Origin: Burkholderiales bacterium
GTDB taxonomy: Bacteria; Pseudomonadota; Gammaproteobacteria; Burkholderiales; SG8-41
Length of the DNA: 64,000 nt
NCBI GenBank assembly: GCA_022841375.1
Contig: JALHRQ010000003.1
Span: forward strand, 104,692 to 168,691
Reading direction: 5' to 3'
This document shows, piece by piece, positions 39,881 through 48,664 of this stretch. Made by a program: the position numbers and the translations under genes. The stretch's first letter is position 1; the number at the start of each line of letters is the position of its first letter. The notes under the pieces were generated by a model. The model was not told the DNA's origin. It saw only the letters and a program-made list of their open reading frames with translations, and did not search any database.

Positions 39881-40801
39881 ATGTCTTTTTTTGAACCGCC
39901 GCGACTGATCGAAGCCGACGTGTTTGCCGCCGTACCCGACCGTCTGCGCAAGGGCGGCGCGCCGTCGAGCTGGATCGATGCCAATCACCCCGGCTCCAGG
40001 CTGGATTGTTTTCTTGAAGGCCCGGCGTTCGACCGCGACGGCAATCTGTACATGGTCGATATTCCTTACGGCCGCATCCTGCGCATGTCGCCCAAGGGCG
40101 AGTTTGATGTTGCCGCTGAATACGACGGCTGGCCCAACGGCATTGCCATTCATCAGGACGGTTCGATTTTCATCGCCGATTACCGTCGCGGCATCCTGCG
40201 CTGCGATCCCAAAACCGGGCGCGTCGAGGATTTCCTCACGCACAACCAGTCCGAAGGTTTCAAAGGCGTCAACGACCTGACTTTCGCGCGCAACGGCGAC
40301 CTGTATTTCACCGACCAGGGACAGACCGGCATCCATGATCCGACGGGGCGCGTCTATCGCCATGGTGCGGACGGCCGGCTTGATTGTCTGATCAGCAATG
40401 GGCCCAGCCCCAACGGCGTCGTGCTCGATCCGCAGGACAAGGTACTGTATGTCGCAATGACCCGCGCCAACTGCATGTGGCATTGCCCGCTGAAAGGCGG
40501 CGGCATTTCCAAGGCGGGGGTGTTCGCCGTGCTGCCGGGCATCCACGGGCCCGATGGTTTGGCGATGGATGAAGCGGGCAATCTGTCGGCGGCGCATGCG
40601 CGGCCCGGCATCGTCTGGCTGTTCAGTCCGCTGGGCGAACCGCTGGCCCGCGTGCAAAGCCGCAAGCCCGGCAATCGCATGACCAACATGGCTTATGGCG
40701 GCGCCGATCGCAAGACGCTGTATGTCGTCGATTCCTATCGCGGCGAAGTATTGACGGCACCCATGCCGGTGGCCGGCAAGGTGCTGTATTCCCATCTTTG
40801 A
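39881..40801 (+). CDS. SMP-30/gluconolactonase-family protein (copy B)
   Basis: 306 residues, same length and motif layout as copy A (FLEGPAFDRDGNLYMVDIPY, EYDGWPNGIAIHQDG, KGVNDLTFARNGDLYFTDQ, SPNGVVL), so the two are clear paralogues. Here it lies between two Bug genes on the same strand (50 and 14 bases), suggesting that the Bug ligands are lactones or their hydroxy acids (inference). Confidence 0.93.
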   Translation: MSFFEPPRLIEADVFAAVPDRLRKGGAPSSWIDANHPGSRLDCFLEGPAFDRDGNLYMVDIPYGRILRMSPKGEFDVAAEYDGWPNGIAIHQDGSIFIADYRRGILRCDPKTGRVEDFLTHNQSEGFKGVNDLTFARNGDLYFTDQGQTGIHDPTGRVYRHGADGRLDCLISNGPSPNGVVLDPQDKVLYVAMTRANCMWHCPLKGGGISKAGVFAVLPGIHGPDGLAMDEAGNLSAAHARPGIVWLFSPLGEPLARVQSRKPGNRMTNMAYGGADRKTLYVVDSYRGEVLTAPMPVAGKVLYSHL

Positions 40802-40815
40802 TACGAGGAAAAATA

Positions 40816-41784
40816 ATGAATAAAATCAATAATTTACTAATCACCACTATGCTGCTGGGCGTCACCGCGCTGGCGCATGCGCAAGCCAATTACCCGACGC
40901 GCGCGGTGCGCGTGATCGTGCCTTCAGCGCCGGGCGGCGGCACCGATATTTCGGCGCGGATCCTCGCACCGCAACTGACCGCTTTCCTCGGCCAGCAGGT
41001 GATTGTTGAAAACCGCGCCGGTGCCGGCACCATGATCGGCGGCGAGGCGGTGGCGCGTGCAGCCCCTGACGGTTACACGCTGCTGATGGGCATCAGCACG
41101 CTGGCGATCAATCCGGCGATGTACAAAAAAGTGCCGTATGACGCGCTGAAGGATTTTGCCCCGGTGTCGCAGGCGGTGGCGCTGTCGAACGTGCTGGTGG
41201 TGCACCCGTCGCTGCCGGTGCGCAACCTGAAGGAATTCATCGCACTGGTGAAATCGCGGCCCGGGCAGGTCAACTTCGCATCGGCCGGCGTCGGCACCAG
41301 TCCGCATCTGTCGATGGAACTGTTTCTGGTGCTGGCCAAGCTGAACATGCTCCATGTGCCGTACAAGGGTTCCGGCCCCGGCGTCACTGATCTCGTAGCC
41401 GGTCACGTACCTGCGATGATGCCCAACATGCTGTCGGCGCAACCGCACATCAAGAGCGGCCGCTTGCGCGCCATGGGGGTGACGGGTACCAAACGCGCGC
41501 CCGGCGCCGATGACATTCCGACCATCGCCGAGGCCGGCTTGCCGGGTTACGAAGCGGTGCAGTGGTACGGTCTGCTGGCACCCGCGGCAACTTCGCGCGA
41601 CATCGTCACCAAATTGCATGCCGGGGTAGTGCGCGCGCTGCAGAACCCCGAGGTGCGGCAACGCCTGTTGAACGACGGCGCCGAACCGGTGGGTAGCAGC
41701 CCGGAGGAATTTGCATCCTATCTGCGCGCCGAAACCACGAAGTGGGCGAAGGTGGTGCAGGCCGCGGGCATCAAGCCTGAATAA
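40816..41784 (+). CDS. Bug-family periplasmic binding protein
   Basis: 322 residues, signal peptide ending AHAQA. First loop PSAPGGGTDISARIL and second loop VPYKGSGPG. GAGGAA lies 5 bases before the ATG. The first codons (AATAAAATCAATAAT) are AT-rich, unlike the rest of the gene. It precedes a second MmgE/PrpD gene by 24 bases, mirroring the Bug-PrpD pair at 28806-31238. Confidence 0.95.
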   Translation: MNKINNLLITTMLLGVTALAHAQANYPTRAVRVIVPSAPGGGTDISARILAPQLTAFLGQQVIVENRAGAGTMIGGEAVARAAPDGYTLLMGISTLAINPAMYKKVPYDALKDFAPVSQAVALSNVLVVHPSLPVRNLKEFIALVKSRPGQVNFASAGVGTSPHLSMELFLVLAKLNMLHVPYKGSGPGVTDLVAGHVPAMMPNMLSAQPHIKSGRLRAMGVTGTKRAPGADDIPTIAEAGLPGYEAVQWYGLLAPAATSRDIVTKLHAGVVRALQNPEVRQRLLNDGAEPVGSSPEEFASYLRAETTKWAKVVQAAGIKPE

Positions 41785-41808
41785 TCAGATTCGATTGAGT
41801 GCCACTTA

Positions 41809-43200
41809 ATGTCCGCAAACCACAGAAAATCCCCGCCGAAAATTTCACCATTGATGAGCAAGCTGGCGACTTACATCGCCGGTGCAAGGCGCGGCGCACT
41901 GCCCGCCAAGGTTACCGAACGCGCCAAACACCACTTGCTCGATACTCTCGCGGCGATGATTTCCGGTGCGCAACTGCTGCCGGGGCGGCGCGCGATTGAA
42001 TTCATTGCAACGCAGGGCGGTGTGCCCGAAGCCACGGTGATCGGCAGCAATATCGTCACCAGCGCGATCAACGCCGCGCTGGCCAACGGCATGCATGCCC
42101 ATGCCGATGAAACCGACGACACCTATTATCTCGCGCTGGTGCATCCGGGCTGCGGTGTGGTGCCTGCGGCGCTGGCGCTGGCCGAGCGCGAACGCGCGAG
42201 CGGCACCGAACTGCTCAGGGCAACGGTTCTCGGTTACGACATCTGCGCACGGATGTCGATTGCATTGGGCATCGAACGTTTTCGGGAGCGTGGCCATTCC
42301 ACGCACAGCTTCGGCCATATGTTCGGCGCTGCTGCCGCTTCGGCAGCGATCATGAAACTCAATGTCGACCAGACGCGCTACCTGCTGTCGTATACCGCGC
42401 AGCAGGCGTCCGGCCTGTCTTGCTGGGCGCGCGATATCGAACATATCGAAAAGGCCTTTGATTTCGGCGGCATGCCGGCGCGTAACGGAGTGACAGCAGC
42501 ACTGATGACTTCGATGAAGTTCACCGGCGTCGAGGATGTGTTTGACGGTGACCGCAGTTTTTTTCACGCTCACGGCCTGACCGCCGATCCGCAAAAACTG
42601 GTGCAGGGGCTGGGCCGTACCTACGAGATCATGAATACCTCGATCAAGCGCTGGGCGGTGGGTTATCCGATCCAGGCGCCGCTGGATGCGGTGATCAACC
42701 TGATTGAAAAATACCGCATCACCGCCGCCGACGTCGGGCGCGTGACCATCACCATCGACGACCAGGGCGCGCGCACCGTCAACCAGCGCACGATGGCCAG
42801 CATCAATATCCAGCACCTGGTGGCGGTGATGCTGCTTGACGGCGACATCAGCTTTGCGTCGGCGCACGATGACCGCCGCGTGCGCGATCCGCGGGTGCTG
42901 AAACTGAAGGAAAGCATCACCCTGCAGGGCAGCGCCGCGCTCGGCCGGGCGAAGACTACCCAGGCCATCGTCGAGATCGCGATGCGTGACGGCCGTCGCG
43001 TACGTCATCACACCCGGGCCGTACGGGGCACCGCAGCCAATCCGATGCCGCGCACTGAAGTTGCTGCGAAAGCCCGGGACCTGCTGCAGCCTATATTGGG
43101 CCATCGCCGTGCCGGACGGCTGATCGATACCGTTTGGAAGATTGAGGCGGTCAAGGATATTCGTGCACTGCGTCCTTTGCTGCGCGGCGGACAGCGGTAG
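41809..43200 (+). CDS. MmgE/PrpD-family protein (second copy)
   Basis: 463 residues. HHLLDTLAAMISGA, HADETDDTYY (active-site region), GHSTHSFGHMFGAAAASA and GYPIQAPLD match the family. Similarity to the copy at 29799 is only at the level of motifs, so the two are not a recent duplicate. It ends 56 bases before an amidohydrolase; TAGAAT at its stop (43198-43203) may be a promoter element for that gene. Confidence 0.92.
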   Translation: MSANHRKSPPKISPLMSKLATYIAGARRGALPAKVTERAKHHLLDTLAAMISGAQLLPGRRAIEFIATQGGVPEATVIGSNIVTSAINAALANGMHAHADETDDTYYLALVHPGCGVVPAALALAERERASGTELLRATVLGYDICARMSIALGIERFRERGHSTHSFGHMFGAAAASAAIMKLNVDQTRYLLSYTAQQASGLSCWARDIEHIEKAFDFGGMPARNGVTAALMTSMKFTGVEDVFDGDRSFFHAHGLTADPQKLVQGLGRTYEIMNTSIKRWAVGYPIQAPLDAVINLIEKYRITAADVGRVTITIDDQGARTVNQRTMASINIQHLVAVMLLDGDISFASAHDDRRVRDPRVLKLKESITLQGSAALGRAKTTQAIVEIAMRDGRRVRHHTRAVRGTAANPMPRTEVAAKARDLLQPILGHRRAGRLIDTVWKIEAVKDIRALRPLLRGGQR

Positions 43201-43256
43201 AATCCGCCTTATTCGACTGATTTTTAATTCATTTCATTCACAGGAAATCCGGAACC

Positions 43257-44243
43257 ATGCGCTACGACCTGCACAGCCACGTCATCCCGCCGACCATCAT
43301 CGCCGCGATGGAAAAAGACCCCAAGCGCTTCGAGACCAGCATCACCGAAAAGGACGGCAAGAAATATTTCGACGTGCACGGCCGTCCGGCGCTGCTGAGT
43401 CCGGAGTTCTACGACGCCGACGTCAAGGTCGAGTGGATGAACAAAAACAAGCTCGACGTGTCAGCGATTTCAGTCGGCCCGCCGATCTATTTCTACTGGC
43501 TGTCGGCCGACGCCGGCCTCGCCGCGGCCAAACTCGCCAACGACGGCATTGCGCAAATGGTCGCCAAACATCCCTCGCGTCTGCGCGGCATGGCGCACCT
43601 GCCGATGCAGGATCCGGATGCGGCGATCGCCGAACTCGAGCGCGTGGTCAAGGAACATGGTTTCAAGGCGGTCGAACTGGCGACTTCGATTGAAGGCACG
43701 CCGCTGGCGGCGCAGAAATTCCGCAAAGTGCTGAAGACCATCGAACAGCTCGGCTGCTTCATCTTTGCCCATCCCTACCAGTGCCTGGCCAAGGGCGGCA
43801 TGGAAGATTATTACCTGTCCAACTTCGTCGGTTTTCCGCTCGACACCACGCTGATGGTCGCGCACCTGATGTTCAGCGGCGCGATGGATGAAATGCCGGA
43901 ACTCAAAGTCATGCTGGCCCATGGCGGCGGTTTTATTCCGTATCAGATTGGCCGCTTCCGCCATGGCCACCAGGTTCGCAAGGAGCCGAAAGTGAACAAT
44001 GTCACGCCGCCGCGCGAACTGTTCAAACGTTTCTATTTTGACTGCCTGACGCATGATCCGCAGGCTGCGAAGTACCTGATCGATCAGGTCGGCGCGGACC
44101 GCGTGGTGATCGGCACCGATCATCCCTTCGACATGGCGCCACTGGATGTGCCGGCGGCGGTCGAAGGCATCCCGGGGCTGACCGCGGAACAGCGGGAATG
44201 GGTGTGCGAGCGCACGGCAAAGTCGCTGCTCGGCGAGCGCTGA
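43257..44243 (+). CDS. amidohydrolase-superfamily protein (ACMSD-like)
   Basis: 328 residues. A metal-dependent TIM barrel with the HxH of strand 1 (MRYDLHSHVIPP), His in FAHPYQCL, LAHGGGFIPYQIGR and the Asp of GTDHPFDM. It belongs to the ACMSD-like decarboxylase/hydrolase group (PF04909), which often decarboxylates aromatic or unsaturated acids. Together with PrpD and Bug upstream it suggests a carboxylic acid degradation operon. Confidence 0.92.
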   Translation: MRYDLHSHVIPPTIIAAMEKDPKRFETSITEKDGKKYFDVHGRPALLSPEFYDADVKVEWMNKNKLDVSAISVGPPIYFYWLSADAGLAAAKLANDGIAQMVAKHPSRLRGMAHLPMQDPDAAIAELERVVKEHGFKAVELATSIEGTPLAAQKFRKVLKTIEQLGCFIFAHPYQCLAKGGMEDYYLSNFVGFPLDTTLMVAHLMFSGAMDEMPELKVMLAHGGGFIPYQIGRFRHGHQVRKEPKVNNVTPPRELFKRFYFDCLTHDPQAAKYLIDQVGADRVVIGTDHPFDMAPLDVPAAVEGIPGLTAEQREWVCERTAKSLLGER

Positions 44244-44305
44244 GCGGAGGTTTTGGTATCCTGAACGTCTGATTTGCAATTCCCGGATCTCTAAAGGAGG
44301 CTGTG

Positions 44306-44770
44306 ATGGCCATAAGTCTGCCGAAAATGGAGTTCGATAATAAGAAGGCCGGCATTGCCGGCGGGGTCCTGGTGCTGGCCGTTGCAGGATGGCTGGCCTG
44401 GGACATGTTCATGACCGAGCCGCCACCACCGCCGCCCCCGGTCGCGGCAAAACCGCCGGCGCCGAAGCCGCCAGCTCAGGCTGTTGCGGACAGACTGGCC
44501 GAGCCTTCGGCTGCGCGTGACAAGGCGGAAGGCGACAAGAAAACCGAAATGGCCAAGGCTGAAATCATCAAGAGTGAGACAGCCAAAGCTGAAGCGAAAC
44601 CTGCAGCAGGGGCACCCGCTGCAGCACCTGTTATCGCCCCGCCTGTGCAAGTAGCCGTCGCCGCAGCAGGGCCACGCGCGCTGACAGCGCGTTCAAAAAT
44701 GGATGCGCGGGAATGTCTGAAACAGGAAACCAATCAAGCCATTCATCGCTGCGCCGAGGGTTATCGCTGA
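44306..44770 (+). CDS. single-pass membrane protein of low complexity
   Basis: 154 residues. One hydrophobic helix (about 15-33: AGIAGGVLVLAVAGWLAWDMF) is followed by a polyproline segment, a Lys/Glu/Ala-rich, probably coiled-coil stretch (about 70-95) and a C-terminal end with two cysteines (ECLKQETNQAIHRC). AAAGGAGG precedes ATG 44306. The N-terminus is cytoplasmic by positive charge, leaving the Ala/Pro part in the periplasm. I do not recognise the family. It is a single-gene unit ended by a terminator. Confidence 0.75.
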   Translation: MAISLPKMEFDNKKAGIAGGVLVLAVAGWLAWDMFMTEPPPPPPPVAAKPPAPKPPAQAVADRLAEPSAARDKAEGDKKTEMAKAEIIKSETAKAEAKPAAGAPAAAPVIAPPVQVAVAAAGPRALTARSKMDARECLKQETNQAIHRCAEGYR

Positions 44771-44785
44771 TCGTTGCTGCAGTCG

Positions 44786-44815
44786 AAAAAAACGCAGCTT
44801 CGGCTGCGTTTTTTT
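44786..44815 (+). terminator. intrinsic terminator
   Basis: Perfect 13-base stem AAAAAAACGCAGC / GCTGCGTTTTTTT with the tetraloop TTCG, 15 bases after the membrane-protein stop. The flanking A- and T-runs let it serve the convergent Bug gene as well. Confidence 0.92.
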
Positions 44816-44853
44816 ATTGCCCGTTTTTATTCCCGGTCTTTATCGCCGTGTTT

Positions 44854-45825
44854 TCAGCCGCCCGAAGCCGCCTTGATGCCCGCTGATTTGACCAGCTTGC
44901 CGAATTTATCGACCTCGGCTTTGAGATAGGCATGGAACTGTTCCGGCGTGCCACCGATGATCTGCGCGCCGACATCGGCATGACGTTTCTGGATATCGGG
45001 GTCAGCGAGAATGCCGGTGAACTCCTTGTGCAAGCGGCCGATGATCGGGGCCGGCGTTCCTGCAGGCGCAGCGACGGCAGACCACGAGGAATTTTCGTAA
45101 CCCGGCACACCGGCTTCCGCGATGGTCGGCAATTCCGACAGCACCGCGAGCCGTTTGGCGCCGGTGGTGGCCAGTGCACGTACGCGATTGGCCTGAACGA
45201 AGGGGACGGTCGAGATCGCGTTGTTGAACAGTACCTGGATCTGACCGGCGATGACGTCGGTCAGCGACGGCGCGGAACTCTTGTAAGGCACATGGATCAT
45301 TTTGGTCTTGCTCATCAGCGTGAACAGTTCCCCACTGATGTGACCGAAGCCGCCGACGCCCGATGAACCGTAGTTGAGTTCGCCGGGGCGTGCCCGGGCA
45401 AGTGCAACGAGTTCCTTGACCGATTTGGCCGGCACTGAAGGATGCACCACCAATACGCCGGGAGATGTCGAAATCTGGATGATCGGCGCAAAGTCTTTCA
45501 CCACGTCGAACGGTAATTTGTAGAGGTGCGGATTCACCGCCCAGGTGCCGACGGTGGCGATGACAATGGTGTAGCCGTCGGGCGGCGCCTTGACGGTAAG
45601 TTCCATGCCGATGTTGCCACCGGCGCCGCCGCGATTGTCGATCAGCACCTGCTGGCCGAGACGCTGGGCGAGTTTGTCGCCGAGCATGCGGCCCTGAATG
45701 TCGGTGGGGCCTCCGGGGACGAAGGGTACGATGAAACGCACCGGTTTTGACGGGTAGTTCTGCGCCGCTGCGGGCATGACGGAAAATCCCAGCGCAACTG
45801 CGCACAGACTCAGGACTGCTTTCAT
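44854..45825 (-). CDS. Bug-family periplasmic binding protein
   Basis: 323 residues, signal peptide ending PAAAQ. First loop PFVPGGPTDIQGRML and second loop VPYKSSAPS, where the Gly-rich stretch is replaced by Ser-Ser-Ala. GGAGGAGCA-type site precedes the ATG. It is 40 bases downstream of the Asp/Glu racemase-family gene on the same strand, so they probably share a transcript. Confidence 0.95.
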   Translation of the reverse strand: MKAVLSLCAVALGFSVMPAAAQNYPSKPVRFIVPFVPGGPTDIQGRMLGDKLAQRLGQQVLIDNRGGAGGNIGMELTVKAPPDGYTIVIATVGTWAVNPHLYKLPFDVVKDFAPIIQISTSPGVLVVHPSVPAKSVKELVALARARPGELNYGSSGVGGFGHISGELFTLMSKTKMIHVPYKSSAPSLTDVIAGQIQVLFNNAISTVPFVQANRVRALATTGAKRLAVLSELPTIAEAGVPGYENSSWSAVAAPAGTPAPIIGRLHKEFTGILADPDIQKRHADVGAQIIGGTPEQFHAYLKAEVDKFGKLVKSAGIKAASGG

Positions 45826-45865
45826 TGAATGCTCCTCCGTTGTTGTTATAAGAGAAGCGCCTGTG

Positions 45866-46525
45866 TCAGGCTTGCAGTGCCTGCTTCAGACGCACGACTG
45901 CTGAATCCGGGCTGGTCAGTATCTTACAGTCAGACCGGACCGGAATCCTACGTGCGGCGCTGGCCATCGAGAATTGACCCAGGACCAGCGCATCGCAAGG
46001 CATCAGTTCGGCGGCGGCTTCCGCGACCAGGCGGTCGTGGGTTTCGACGTCGCCATTCTGCAGCGCAGTCCATGCCGGCGCCACGGTGCGGGAGGCGACG
46101 GTGATGTTCTGGCCGCGCGCGCGCGCCATAACTTCAAGCTCGGCGTTGAGCGCGGGAATGCTCGGGCCGAACGACGCGATCAATCCGAGGCGGCTGCCGG
46201 CAGCCAGCGCCTCGTCGAGCATCGCTTCGTTGGGTTTGAGTACCGGAATCGGCATCGCCGCGGCGCAGGCTTCGATGGCGGGACCGAAAGCGGAACAGGT
46301 GAAAAGGATGGCGTCGGCGCCGCAACCATGCACGTAACGGCTCAGCGTCAGGAAGCGCTCGATCATGCGTTCGGTCAGGCGGCCCTCGGTGGCCAGATCG
46401 GGCGCCAGCGAGTCTTCCAGCAGATTGGTGGTGCGCGCCTGCGGCCACAGCCGGCGGAATGCGTTGCCGATGGGCTCAATGGCGAGCGGAGTGGCGTGTA
46501 TCAGTGCGATGCGCGGTGCGGTCAT
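45866..46525 (-). CDS. Asp/Glu racemase-superfamily protein
   Basis: 219 residues from ATG 46525 (MTAPRIALIHATPLAIEP); an alternative ATG at 46558 has CAGG upstream. One catalytic cysteine is visible (LFTCSAFG), whereas the second position reads VLGQFSMAS with no Cys. One-Cys members include arylmalonate decarboxylase and some isomerases, so a racemase reaction is doubtful. It leads a two-gene unit with the Bug gene downstream, diverging from another Bug gene. Confidence 0.88.
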   Translation of the reverse strand: MTAPRIALIHATPLAIEPIGNAFRRLWPQARTTNLLEDSLAPDLATEGRLTERMIERFLTLSRYVHGCGADAILFTCSAFGPAIEACAAAMPIPVLKPNEAMLDEALAAGSRLGLIASFGPSIPALNAELEVMARARGQNITVASRTVAPAWTALQNGDVETHDRLVAEAAAELMPCDALVLGQFSMASAARRIPVRSDCKILTSPDSAVVRLKQALQA

Positions 46526-46665
46526 GACGGAAAGCAGAGGGATAAATCGGGCGCTCATTTTACCTGTTTTGTCTCTGCGCGTTGACCAAACAAGGCGCTG
46601 CATGGACAATCCGGAATATCGCGCCGCGCCTGCGGCCATCACAATAAATTTCCCCGGAGGAAAGC

Positions 46666-47637
46666 ATGAAAAGAATATTCGCTGTGGCGGCCTGTGCCGC
46701 TGCATTGCTGGCTGCAGGTGTGGTACACGCCCAGACCCAAAACTATCCGACGCGGCCGATCCGGCTGGTACTGCCGTTCCCGCCGGGCGGCGGCACCGAC
46801 ATCCTCGGCCGGGTAATTGCGCAGAAGCTGGGTGAGAGTATCGGTCAGAACGTGATTGCCGAAAACCGGCCGGGTGCCGGCGGTAATGTCGGCGCGGAGT
46901 ACACCGTGCGCCAGGCGCCCGACGGCTACACCATCGTGCTGTGCTCGCCGTCGATCTCGATCAGCCCGAGCCTGTACAAAAAGCTCAACTATGATCCGCT
47001 GAAGGATCTGGCGCCGATTTCGCTGGTGGCTTCGATTCCCAATCTGCTGGTGGTTCATCCTTCGGTGCCGGCGAAAACGCTGTCGGAATTCCTCGCACTG
47101 GCGCGCAAGAATCCGGGAAAACTCAACTTCGGTTCCGGCGGCGCGGGCACCACCAATGATCTCGGCGCACGTTATTTCATTGCCGAGAACAAAGTGAATA
47201 TCGCGATGATTCCGCACAAGGGCGCCAACCAGGCGCAGACTGCGCTGCTCTCGGGCGAAGTCGACGTACTGGTGATCGGCACTGCGGCGGCGGCGCCGTT
47301 CGTCAAGGCCGGAAAACTGCGCGCGCTGGCCGCGCTCGGCGACAAGCGTGACAGCGCAGTGCCTGAAATTCCGACAGTGGCGGAAGCCGGCATGCCCTGG
47401 TTCAAGGTCGATACCTGGTACGGCATCCTCGCCCCGGCCGCGACGCCGCGCGAGATCATCAATCGCCTCAATGCAGAACTGGCCAAAGTGCTCAACGATC
47501 CGGCCACCAAAAAAATGCTGTCGCAGCGCGGCACCGATCCGATGACCAGCACGCCGGACGAGTTTGCGAAGTTCATTCGCAGCGAGGCGGAACGCTGGGG
47601 TAAAGTCGTGCGTGCATCCGGCGCCACGGCTGATTGA
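46666..47637 (+). CDS. Bug-family periplasmic binding protein
   Basis: 323 residues, signal peptide ending VHAQT. First loop PFPPGGGTDILGRVI; the second loop reads IPHKGANQA, where the family Tyr is His and the Gly-rich part is lost. GGAGGAAA precedes ATG 46666. It is followed by another Bug gene after 26 bases and then a mandelate racemase-type gene. Confidence 0.95.
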   Translation: MKRIFAVAACAAALLAAGVVHAQTQNYPTRPIRLVLPFPPGGGTDILGRVIAQKLGESIGQNVIAENRPGAGGNVGAEYTVRQAPDGYTIVLCSPSISISPSLYKKLNYDPLKDLAPISLVASIPNLLVVHPSVPAKTLSEFLALARKNPGKLNFGSGGAGTTNDLGARYFIAENKVNIAMIPHKGANQAQTALLSGEVDVLVIGTAAAAPFVKAGKLRALAALGDKRDSAVPEIPTVAEAGMPWFKVDTWYGILAPAATPREIINRLNAELAKVLNDPATKKMLSQRGTDPMTSTPDEFAKFIRSEAERWGKVVRASGATAD

Positions 47638-47663
47638 GATTGATCGAACCCGGGAGACTCTTG

Positions 47664-48635
47664 ATGATTCAGCTTAAACAAGTATTCGGCGCTCTGGCCG
47701 CCCTTGCGGTGCTCGGCAACCTGACTGCCGCAGCACAGGATTACCCGACCCGACCGGTGCGGCTGATAGTGCCCTTCGCCGCCGGCGGTCCGACCGACGT
47801 CATTGCGCGCGTGGTCGCACAGAAACTGACCGAGGGCCTCGCTCATCAGGTGGTTGTGGACAACCGCGCCGGCGCCGGCGGCAACATCGGCATGGGGCTG
47901 GCGGCGGCAGCGCCGGCCGACGGACACACGCTGATCGTGGTCAGTTCGAGCTTTGTGGTGAATCCGGGGCTGTACAAATCGATACCCTACGATCCGTACA
48001 AGAGTTTTGTGCCGATCTCGAATGTCGCCGCTTCGCCCAATGTGTTTACGGTGCATCCGTCGATCCCGGCGAAAACAATGAAGGAACTGCTGACACTGGT
48101 GACGGCGGACCCGAAAAAGTTTTCGGTGGCCACGCCGGGCATCGGCACCACGCCTGATCTGGCGGCGCAGTTGCTGAAGATGACGACCAAACTCGATTTC
48201 ATCACCGTACCCTTCGGCGGCGCCGGTCCGGCCGTCGGTGCCGTGGTCGCCAATCAGGTGCAGATCGGCTGCACGGCGCTGCCGCCGACCACACCGCACA
48301 TCAAGGGGGGGCGGTTGCGCGGCATAGCCGTCACCGGCGCCAAACGTTCGGCAACGATTGATTTTGTACCGACCATGGCCGAGGTCGGCTTCAAGGGGCA
48401 GGAATCGGACACGCTGCAGGGCCTGCTCGCGCCGGCCGGCACCTCCAAGGCCATCGTCAGCAAATTGCATGCACAGGTTGCAAAAATGATCACGATCCCC
48501 GATTTCAAGGAACGTGTCGAAGGCCTCGGTTTTGACATCATCGGCAGTTCGCCGGCGGAATTTGCCGCACAGGTGAAAGTCGAAGTGGAGAAGTGGACCA
48601 AGGTGGTGCAGGCCGCCGGTATCAAGGTCAATTGA
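47664..48635 (+). CDS. Bug-family periplasmic binding protein
   Basis: 323 residues, signal peptide ending AAAQD. First loop PFAAGGPTDVIARVV and second loop VPFGGAGPA, with Gly in place of Lys. Start ATG 47664 has GGGAGA upstream; an in-frame codon at 47634 lies inside the previous stop region. With the preceding gene it forms a Bug tandem pair ahead of an enolase-superfamily enzyme. Confidence 0.94.
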   Translation: MIQLKQVFGALAALAVLGNLTAAAQDYPTRPVRLIVPFAAGGPTDVIARVVAQKLTEGLAHQVVVDNRAGAGGNIGMGLAAAAPADGHTLIVVSSSFVVNPGLYKSIPYDPYKSFVPISNVAASPNVFTVHPSIPAKTMKELLTLVTADPKKFSVATPGIGTTPDLAAQLLKMTTKLDFITVPFGGAGPAVGAVVANQVQIGCTALPPTTPHIKGGRLRGIAVTGAKRSATIDFVPTMAEVGFKGQESDTLQGLLAPAGTSKAIVSKLHAQVAKMITIPDFKERVEGLGFDIIGSSPAEFAAQVKVEVEKWTKVVQAAGIKVN

Positions 48636-48664
48636 CCCGGCTTTGCTGATTCAGAGCGTCTCGC

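Noticed and set aside
47172..48470. 432-codon minus-strand frame across two Bug genes
   Set aside because: Mirror of the Bug reading frames; no recognisable motif or ribosome site.
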